Positions 55,661 through 64,000 of a DNA stretch of 64,000 bases are shown here, in pieces (the first letter of the stretch is position 1; every line of letters starts with the position of its first letter). The notes beneath the pieces are model-generated. The model worked only from the letters and a program-made list of their open reading frames with translations, did no database searches and had not been told where the DNA came from. A program made the translations under genes and the position numbers. This DNA is from Chlorops oryzae (lineage: Eukaryota > Arthropoda > Insecta > Diptera > Chloropidae). The stretch is taken from the NCBI GenBank assembly GCA_020466095.1, contig CM035806.1, forward strand, positions 98,608,669-98,672,668, written 5' to 3'.

Positions 55661-57547
55661 AAAAGGATTTAATTTCTTTATTTCTTTGGTTTTAATTAAA
55701 TTTTTTCCTTCTCCTGTAAAATTCTACACTTGTAAGTTAGGGCCTTCTATATTAAGATAACGATATGTTAGCCTTCGCCGTGAATTATGGTTTGTATTTT
55801 GAAAGAGAAAAAGGCATTTGAACTTGTTGAAAACAGCTGTCAAATTGCTTAAACTGTTTTATGATAAAAATTTTCTCTTAATTTTCTTTACTAAATTGCG
55901 TATTGAGGGATATTAAAATAACTATTTAAAAAATACATACGAAAAAGACAAAATAAATGAAAAATGCAGCCAATTAAATAAAATGAAACCGCAGAGATAA
56001 TTGCAATTTCTAATTTAAGGCATTAAAATTACTTTTTTTTGAAAAATTCTTTTAAAAAACATAAATGAAAAACACAACAAAAAGCAACAAAAGAAAGCAG
56101 TTAAATAAATACAAATTAAAATTGAAAAATCAACATTTTTGAGCATCTTATTCCACAATAATAAAAGCTTTTTGAATTAAACAATATGAAAAAATTCAAA
56201 AAATTTTAATTAAATATTAAATTTCATCATGTGAAAGTTTAAAATCACAAATTACCTTATATAAATAATTGAATTAAGTACTTTCTTTCTGAGCGGCAGC
56301 GGCTCCCCAGAACACCACAAAAATTTATCTCGCAAAATTCGCAACGTTGGATGAATTTTTTTGATTTTAGAGTCCTCAACGCTCATTTCAAAAATCATAA
56401 AAGAGTATATGCCATATGCCAAAATTTTGAGCAGAATTAAAAAAACCAATTTCGGACGCTTATGATTGGGAATCTTCATTTCTGAGTGAAAGGGTTTGCC
56501 AGACAAAAACAGCCAACTAATCTCCAAATCATCTCATTTAGGTACTCTGTGGATATGTAAAATTATGACATATTTATCGCAAAATTTTATGGAAAAGGGA
56601 TTTAATATTCAGCTACAAGAAAATTAATTCTGCAACATTCTTGTTCTGGTGTATTGCGATGTTTTGAATCCTTCTGGAGTTTTTCCAATTTTTTTTCTTT
56701 TTTTTATTTTTTCTTTTAATTCTTCGTTATTTTTTTAAATATCAGACAAATTGTTTTTATCGATTTCCTACTGCGTTAACAAGACAAACGACGTGGATGT
56801 AGTCGTTTCGGTTGTCATTGTAACGAACTGAGAATTTCCTTTGGTAATGTGATAAGCCAAGCTGTGCAACGGAATAAAGCTGGGTGCGTACAAAGCGGGT
56901 ACGAAATTAAATTTAATTAAGAACTTTTCACATTCTGCCTTGCCGAATGCGCAATTACGCTGCCAAAAAAGTGAGCAAAAAGAGCAATATAAGACTAAAA
57001 GGCATACAGATATGTATGTATATATAAACAGTAGGTATATATAAATATATGAATGGTGTACAGACATACTCTCCACCATTGAAGAGAAGTTATATCATCA
57101 TCCTAGCCAAATGGGAAGCATTTTATTGGCTCTTATGCGTACTTGCCCTTTGAACTTATTCCGTTAAATATATCTCACTTAATTATGGGTTGAAATGTTG
57201 CAATTTAATACATTATCATTTTTATTTTTGAACTTCCAGCAGCTTCTCAATGACTTCTTTAATTGCAGTTTTTAAGCGATGCTCTTTTAATTAGGCGAAA
57301 AAGGAAAGTTTGCAATACAAAGACAACAAATAGGATACTGAAACAACTTACATGGAGATAAAGCGATTATGCAAAGTACATACCTGAAAGAAAAAGAAAA
57401 AGCCTTTGTAAATGTATGAAGAAAGAAGTATAGGTATGTGGCATACAGAAATACATATTTTACTTTGCACATTAAACATGAAACATATTTCCAAAGCAAG
57501 ACACCTTTTTTAAATAATCCTTTTAAAGTTTATTAATATTTCGATAG
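55661..57547. other. unassigned AT-rich DNA
   Basis: No repeat or gene recognised in nearly 1.9 kb. The frames at 56252-56527 and 56768-57079 are short and without domains. Confidence 0.3.
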
Positions 57548-57555
57548 AAATATTC

Positions 57556-57942
57556 GGGTCTATGAAATAACTCCCACGAAATAAGTCCCACTTTTAAAAA
57601 TGAAATAAGTCCCACTTTTTCACTTTTTATTATAGTAAGTATAAAGTAATTAATAAACAAAAAAGGAGAGCCATGAGAGATAAGGACAAAAAATTATGGT
57701 TGTCCCTTTTACGAAATGTCCAATATATAACTTTTTGCATAAGAAAAAAATGATAACGGCAAAAATTATTAAGCATTCACTTAAAATGCAAAATTATGAA
57801 AATGAAATAAGTCCCACTTGAAACGAAATAAATCCTACTTTTAAAAACGAAACAACTCCCACTTTCAAAATAGCAATTTTTGGTGGGACTTATTTCGTTT
57901 TTAAAAGTGGGACTTATTTCGTGGGAGTTATTTCATAGACCC
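57556..57942. mobile_element. 387-bp MITE with GAAATAAGTCCCAC motif array
   Basis: GGGTCTATGAAATAACTCCC... is repeated as an inverse of more than 40 bp at the right end. The flanks AAATATTC and AAATATTG agree in 7 of 8 bases. GAAATAAGTCCCACTTTT or close variants occur about seven times, direct and inverted. Non-coding, probably hAT-class by the 8-bp flank. Confidence 0.85.
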
Positions 57943-57950
57943 AAATATTG

Positions 57951-58460
57951 ATTAGACGATATGATTAGAAATCAAAACAGCTTCACCTTAACACTGCTCA
58001 CTAGGCTGAATCGCCTTTTTATTTGGCATAGGCCCAAAACTTAGACTCGAAGTGTGCTGTAAATGAAGTTTCTTTTTAAATTCAAATTTTCAAATCACGG
58101 ACTGCAAAAACAAAAGTCAATCAGGGATAATGTTGTGAGAGTTATACAGATTTTTGATGCTATGAAAACTTTTACGTATGTGTGGGCCCGAGAAATGCAA
58201 AATTTTGAGTTGTGCCAATTTAGTAATTAGTGTGCGATATGGAGCGATTCAAAAGCTAACATACAAATTGGCTTGCAACAAATATAACAATCTTAAAAGA
58301 TCAGCCGAAGAAACCTAAAAAATGTGGACGGCCATCACTAAAATATAAGGAAGGGGGATCAAGACTCAAACCGAAATTTTCCATAAGGGTATCGAGAGAG
58401 CATAGTACCGTTACGTAAACTAAGCTGACTAGATAGAAAATTGGGTCAAACGACTTTATT
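57951..58460. other. unassigned DNA
   Basis: No supported feature. Confidence 0.3.
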
Positions 58461-58770
58461 TTTTGTCTGGTCAATATCTTAGATTGTCTATATAACGACT
58501 TTTGTAAAATTTCTTTATGAAAAACGCCCATTTGTCACGCCCACTTTTCAAATTTTTTTTTATTTCTAATCGAAGGCTTAAATATACGCTCAAATTCGTA
58601 GTTTTATTGAAATATTTCGAGAAAGTCAGATTTTGAGGCAGTTTTGAGATTTTTGTGACAGACCTAGTACTGGAGGCACCTACCCTGAATAATGGACCTC
58701 TCAAAGAAATTTTTGGAGAATATTTTCATGGCTACAATGGAAGCATAAGTGGCAAACCAAATAAAACCGT
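58461..58770 (+). repeat. (GTCY)n/DINE-like family fragment
   Basis: CACGCCCACTTTTCAAAT, GGCTTAAATATACGCTCAAA and GACAGACCTAGTACTGGAGG follow the order of 16400-16620. Confidence 0.7.
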
Positions 58771-58860
58771 TGAAAAAACGAACTTCAAGACCAAAATTTT
58801 ACACAAAAGAGAATTTAAAATTAATTTCTTAAGGCTCTCAATGATACCACGATACTGTAA

Positions 58861-59249
58861 GTAGGGCAGGTGACCCGATTTTGGGGACCTTAAGAGTTCT
58901 GTCCACTTTAAAGCTTTCTTAATATTAAGTGTCGGCTGTTAATGCCACGACTATTATAGCAAGTTTTGTATTAAGAATATGGAAAATTTTTTTTTTTTTC
59001 GAAATATTATCAACTAGATAAAAAGTTATGATAAAAAAAAAAGACAAAAGTCGTCTTGAGCCAGTTCTGGCCTTCACAACTAACAAGTGGAATCTCTCAA
59101 ATATTTTAACAATATTTATAGCCACTGTTTTGTTAACGTCATTTTCGGTTATATGAAATAATATTATTTTATTTGTCTTATTTATAACGCCTTCAAACAC
59201 CAAATGGCCAAAAAAGGGTCAGTGCCCAAAACCGGGTCACCCATCCTAC
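58861..59249. mobile_element. 389-bp MITE with GGTGACCCG ends
   Basis: GTAGGGCAGGTGACCCGATT at the left and ACCGGGTCACCCATCCTAC at the right are imperfect inverses with TTTTGGG(G) and CCCAAAA next to them. Interior AT-rich, non-coding. The right end overlaps or abuts the next element (CTACACAGAG). Confidence 0.75.
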
Positions 59250-59847
59250 ACAGAGAAAACAGTACATAATAAATACCTAATAAAATAGAACAAAATTAAT
59301 AAGATATCTCTATGGTTTTTTTTTCAAGAAGAAAGTCTCATTATTGTAATAAGGAAAACCTTTTTGAATAAGTCAAGAAGAAAACTTGTTGCTTTTATTA
59401 TGAATTCTTATTGATTTTTTCAAAAAGGTTTTCCTTATTAAATAAATTAAGAAGATTGTTTACCCATAATCTTACAGGAACCTAATGAAATCAATGAGAA
59501 TACCTTTTTGAACAAATCAAGAAGATAGCCCAATGAAATCAATAAGAAATCGATTTTTAATACAATTCAGTAGAAAACCTCGTGGAATCAAGAAGTGTTT
59601 CTCTATGGATTGTTTTTTTGGTGCCAAAAATAACGGAAATTGAGTGCAAAAAAGTGTGAATAACTAGTTTTCTTCTTGATTTCATGTGTTTCCCTTCTTG
59701 ATAAAATTAAAAAGATTTACCACATTAAAATAATAAGGAATCTCTTTGGAAAAATCTTCTCTTCTTTCTGCTGGGCTACACCTTAGCCTAAAAAGGTTTC
59801 ATAGAGAAAATCTTCTTGAATCTATTAGGCAGTTTTGGCTCTGTGTA
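59249..59847. mobile_element. ACACAGAG-ended element with AATCAAGAAGA array
   Basis: The ends are ACACAGAGAAAAC and GTTTTGGCTCTGTGT. In between, AATCAAGAAGA/TCTTCTTGATT and AAGGAAAACCTTTTTGA variants occur more than a dozen times in both orientations. The termini resemble those of 2330-3051 while the internal motif is different. Non-coding. Confidence 0.65.
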
Positions 59848-61350
59848 CCTACTTTTTGAAGAGTGCAATTACTTAAAATTAATTTCTGTTCGAAGTATTT
59901 GCCGCTTTGTTGACGCATAATTATTTATTTGCTTTTCATAACTATTCCACCTTGAGCTAATTTGTGAGGATTGGAACTTAAGCAATTGTGCTATCTCGAA
60001 ATATCTTGTTGCCTCAATAAATGCATTTTTGCAGATGTCTAATGTATACTTAACCGCGAAGCTAGGTAGCATATTCGCTCAGAAGCAATTGAAGCCTATG
60101 TATATGACTGTAATGGAACTTAATGATGAGAAAGTATGTGGCTGTATATATAATTTAATTCCATGCTTTGCAACCTGACTGTTGGTCTTTACTGAGCTTC
60201 CTAAAGTGCACTTAATCTGCTCAAGTCTCTCCGAATACCAAATGTTGATTTCTCCAGCGTTTTTTAATCCGATTTCGTGAGACTTAACTCACAATCAGGG
60301 TTTATCGTTCTTAAACCCAGAATGAAGAACTTTTTAATTTCATTAAAATTTGATTGTAAAAATATATTTGATTAATGCAAAGAAATGTCGGAAAGTTGTT
60401 TTTTCGCTCTCAAATCTGCTGGATTACTTCACAAAAGTAATTACTCATATTAATGCGAGCGCACGTCGCAACGGACCTGTTTATAGAACTTCCAATAAAT
60501 GCCTGTACAGCTTCATGCGATTACCGAAGTGCTTTACTACTATTAAGAGCTTTGTTAATATTTGTAAATAAAGCTTTACGACCCAACGGCTGAAGCATAA
60601 ACACGCCGAAAAGCCGACTGAAATGGCGAAAAAAAAACCGTTGCGAAATTCCGCCGTTCGAAGAGCATTTTATGCATAATAACGTAAAAGAGAACATGGA
60701 ACCTAAATAACTTACATTTTATTTGCGTTGTAAATGTAATTATCGCAACAGCTTCGTGTATTTTTTTTTCCAATTTCCACACACACTCGCACACACACGT
60801 GCGCATTCTTACAACCTTTCTCATGTGGACTAATTGACCGCTGCGAAGTTAAGCGCATTATTTGTGTTAACATGTCATTTACTATATTTATTTATATACC
60901 AATCTGGTTTATCCACAATGCACGACGCCATACATATTCACAAGTTCACATACATGGCTACACATGCTCACACAGGCAGCTCTTACGTAGACAAAAATTT
61001 CTGTGCTGCTTTACATGTTGGCATTTCCGGTTTCCGCTTGGCTTTGGTTCGAAGCGAATTTATGTTTGGGAGCTTTTAGTGACGCCTTCTCCTCCTTTCG
61101 TTTGTTTTATTTTGTGGATTTTGTCTCACCACTTTCCGAATAACACATTAAATACAGTGCCACCACCTTTGCCAAATAAATTGGCAACCACATTTCGGAC
61201 AAAATTGAACAGAAAATTTCGATAATACACAAATACAATGACAGAAACACCTGCGAAACAATGTTTTTGGTCATTCGAACAAACATTAATGTTGGGTTAC
61301 CTCAATAGCAAAAGTTTTTTAAGGAACACAATTCGATTTTTTTTTAATAG
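59848..61350. other. mostly unique DNA, no supported gene
   Basis: Unremarkable. Short frames at 60576-61225 have no recognisable domain. CACACACTCGCACACACAC near 60780 is simple sequence. Confidence 0.3.
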
Positions 61351-62250
61351 TGGAGCGGTGTGTGCTAGTTGTAACAGGGGTAAGTAGTAACAAGCATTTT
61401 TTGTCTAAATATATATTAGAAGAATATTCGTTTGATTTTGAACCTAACTTACTTCGCAATATCCAGTCTATCATATATGTAATCCAGATCATTATCCCGC
61501 CGGACAGCGGTGGAAGCGGTGTTGTGCAGGGGTTCTATAAAGCAAGGCAATGGAAGCTTTTCTATTTATGCAAAATTGTTTATCGTGAGTTTCAAATTGT
61601 TTAGCAGTTGTCAATTTTTACAAATAAACCAAGAGTTTGTCTAGTTTAATTATTTTAGCTGTAATCTTGACACCAAGTAACTTTATTTAATAAAAGTTAT
61701 TTCAAAATAACTCGCAGTGATGTATGTTGTTACAATATTAACGGGATAAGTTGGAACATATTCAAATTTCCCCCTTATTCATTTATGAGTCTTATGAAAT
61801 TCCACGGAACGTATTTCAAGGGAAAAGATAAGACAAAGATAGTCAAAGACAAGAGAAAGAAAAAGCAAAAACGAAAGTCTAAAAGGATTGGGTTTTATTC
61901 AGCTTGTGAAGAGCCTTATGAAAATTCAAAGGAAAAATTCAGTGCATTATGTGCAAGATTTGGACCCATGTCAAATTTGAAACAGCAAATAAGTCTCATT
62001 TGTAGGTCTCAATTGTAATTTCGATGAAGCCTAGCTTCATATAATACCTACGTTAATAAATAGTCATTTTACTCAAGAAATGTGGGGTTTTTATTACCAA
62101 TAAATGGCTGTAATTCTGAAGTTCCTTTTTGTGCCAAAACAATCTCTATAAAATATAAAAATTATATTCAATTCCTATATTCACAATTTGCCCAAAGCCT
62201 GTTACAACGAACCCCAATTACGGGGTAAGCACCCAACATTTTTTTTTATC
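61351..62250. other. possible decayed element with a basic 77-codon frame
   Basis: TTGTAACAGGGGTAAG at 61370 and GTTACAACGAACCCC at 62199 could be degenerate inverted ends. A 77-codon frame at 61785-62018 begins with ATG, has a KDKRKKKQKRKSKR basic cluster and two Cys pairs after it. This could be the C-terminal tail of a pogo/Tigger-type transposase, but no catalytic motif is present. Confidence 0.2.
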
Positions 62251-62850
62251 AACCGTTTCTAACACAAAATCGTTACAGGGTTAATCAAAGATTTATTTGA
62301 AAACGATAGTTGAATGGTTATTAATTTGAATACTACTACTAGATTTCACAAATACCAAACAAGTAAGCTTCAGTAAACAAGAAACGAAGAATTGTTAAAC
62401 CATTCCCCCTCTCCCTTACACGTTTAGCGTGTTTTTGTTTCTCCGCCTAGAAAAACATGGACATCGCAAAAGCCTCAGCCCTATTGTTCTCAATTTCATT
62501 TCAATATGCTTCAATTTTTATGTGCCAAAGTTCAGGCTCAGCTTTAAAACCTTTAATGATAAAAATTTTATTCGTATTTCCGAAGATTTTTCCTTCGCTC
62601 ACGTGGAAAAACAAATGATTTTTTGTTTTGATGGTACATCACACACGACGAATACAGGCGCTAGCCACTCGCTAAAAATTAAAAATTTGGAAAACCAACC
62701 AGCGTGCTGCGGCTCGGATTTTTAAGTCCCATTTTTTCGATGCATAAACCGCAAATAAGGTACAATACCCGACACGGACCAGCGTATACAAGTTCGATAT
62801 ATACCTATATATAAATATATACATGCTTGAATATTGTTTTTAAAATATGA
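62251..62850. other. unassigned DNA
   Basis: No supported feature. Confidence 0.3.
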
Positions 62851-62858
62851 CCCAAGAC

Positions 62859-63300
62859 CAGAGCCGGAGAAAGGTGGGTCTCCCATGTATGTAATGGGGT
62901 GTTTGTGGGGACGGGGTAACATAGAAAAAAAAAAACGTTACAGTAAAGTAAAGACCTATTTTCTAATGCTTTGCGAGAGATCGTGGCGAGAGATCGAGAC
63001 AAGTTCGAAAAATTTAAGATTTTCGTGAAGCCTTGCTCTTTCGCAAAGAGCTTTCGGAGCAATTGTAATGGGCCTTGAATCGCCTTGTTCCAGTGATGTC
63101 TACACTACTCTTTTTTTATGACAAAGGGATTTTCTTCTTATTTGTGTATTCACTGTCACTTGACTGTTGACTGCAAAGCTTCTCATTACACAGGTGTACA
63201 TTTAACGCAAATTGAGTATTCCCACGTATGGTATTCCATACACACTTGAGTCCCATGTATGGTAGATCCCATACCCACCATACCCCTTTCGACGGCCCTG
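62859..63300. mobile_element. 442-bp hAT-type MITE with 8-bp duplication
   Basis: The left end CAGAGCCGGAGAAAGGTGGG and the inverse of the right end, CAGGGCCGTCGAAAGGGG, align as hAT TIRs. CCCAAGAC at 62851-62858 is repeated exactly at 63301-63308. CCCATGTATGTA/CCATGTATGGTA strings near the ends may be subterminal sites. Non-coding. Confidence 0.9.
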
Positions 63301-63369
63301 CCCAAGACCACGATCATTTAGACAAGGTATTCTGGAAATGTCCAAAACCTTAAACGCACCTCATAATAT

Positions 63370-63695
63370 GTCGACTATTGTTCACTTACTTTATGAAATC
63401 CGCCCTCGTGCCAAATCAACTTTTTCAAATTTTTGAAATTGAGCAGAAACTTGAATAGATTCAAAATTTCATTAAAATATCTCGAAATGTTTCGATCCTT
63501 TTGCGGTTTTTGTGACAGACCCTAATATTGAAGGTGCAATTAAAAACAGTCCGATCTTGTTCTTACTTATATCTCCTTCAACCTGAATACGAAATTTCGT
63601 TGTGCTCAACTGCTTCGAAAAGAAACCTGTTTACAGCAGACAGCCAGACAGACACAAATCAGTTCAAGTTCTGGGTTTTATACCCTCGAGTAAAA
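63370..63695 (+). repeat. (GTCY)n/DINE-like family, diverged
   Basis: GTGACAGACCCTAATATTGA, CAGTCCGATCTTGTTCTTAC and CAGACAGCCAGACAGACA follow the order of the 16800-17000 part with many changes. It ends GGGTTTTATACCCTCGAG. Confidence 0.65.
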
Positions 63696-64000
63696 CAAGT
63701 AAGTGTGTCCGATCACCAATTAATAATATATTCTTGACCTACCATTTTGCCATTTTGAATCGGCGATTAAAGTTCTCAATCGTAACTCCCTTACATACAT
63801 AAATACATATGTATCTTATATCTTAATTTTTATAGCTTAAACCGTTTTGACCATCTACAGACGGTTTCTGAAACTAACGCTTTTATTTCTAAATGGAAAC
63901 TGAAATTAAGTTCGGATAACTTATCAGAATACTTTAACTATACTACATTCTATTATGTTATTAGATTGATTTTATAGTCGACATCAAAGCAGTATTTTTA
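63696..64000. other. unassigned DNA to window end
   Basis: The last bases, ATCAAAGCAGTATTT at 63983-63997, match 15 bases near the right end of the 3'UTR foldback MITE (43360-43375). A copy may begin here and run out of the window. Confidence 0.25.

Overview
The window is about 64 kb of AT-rich, repeat-laden eukaryotic DNA. It has one confidently recognised cellular gene part, a large terminal coding exon of a SoxD-family HMG-box transcription factor (Sox102F-like, the fly counterpart of vertebrate SOX5/6/13) at 40488-42662. The Sox protein, (GTCY)n mini-me/DINE-like repeats, tRNA-derived SINEs and an irritans-type mariner point to a brachyceran fly. A tephritid or calyptrate is more likely than Drosophila because of the large intergenic load, but the species cannot be fixed from sequence alone. 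Layout: 0.6-1.8 kb holds a decayed irritans mariner cut off at its 3' end. 2.1-7.4 kb has AT-rich element remnants, a SINE and a P-element-like MITE. 7.66-8.44 kb is a 14-bp minisatellite. 10-23 kb is MITE-rich, with three families flanked by TTAA and about 0.72-0.74 kb long, two 242-bp elements and (GTCY)n elements. 23-28 kb has more paired MITEs and a third TTAA copy whose right half looks like uncorrected long-read sequence. About 28.3-29.8 kb is a relatively TE-poor, CT/GAGA-rich stretch ending in a possible short first coding exon (29781-29810) in phase with the Sox exon. 30-39.6 kb, which would be its intron, holds SINEs, an RTE retrotransposon fragment, foldbacks, an unusual 1.8-kb element with six copies of a 14-mer, and an (AATAAAT)n heptanucleotide array. 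After the Sox exon, the inferred 3'UTR/downstream region carries a 533-bp foldback MITE. 45-48.3 kb has more repeats and a 127-bp tandem array that runs towards a 100-N assembly gap (48355-48454). 48.5-51.9 kb holds a complete but frameshifted mariner and an internally deleted hAT element with perfect target duplications. 52-64 kb is mostly MITEs, (GTCY)n fragments and anonymous DNA, with one weak minus-strand exon candidate (52322-52370). No operon-like, bacterial, viral or CRISPR feature is present. The functional story is a developmental transcription factor gene embedded in a dense graveyard of non-autonomous DNA transposons, many with readable terminal repeats and target duplications. In Drosophila Sox102F lies on the dot chromosome (Muller F), which is the ancestral X of brachyceran flies. 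The high repeat density would fit that origin, but this is inference. All homology statements come from recognising sequence by eye; no search was run.
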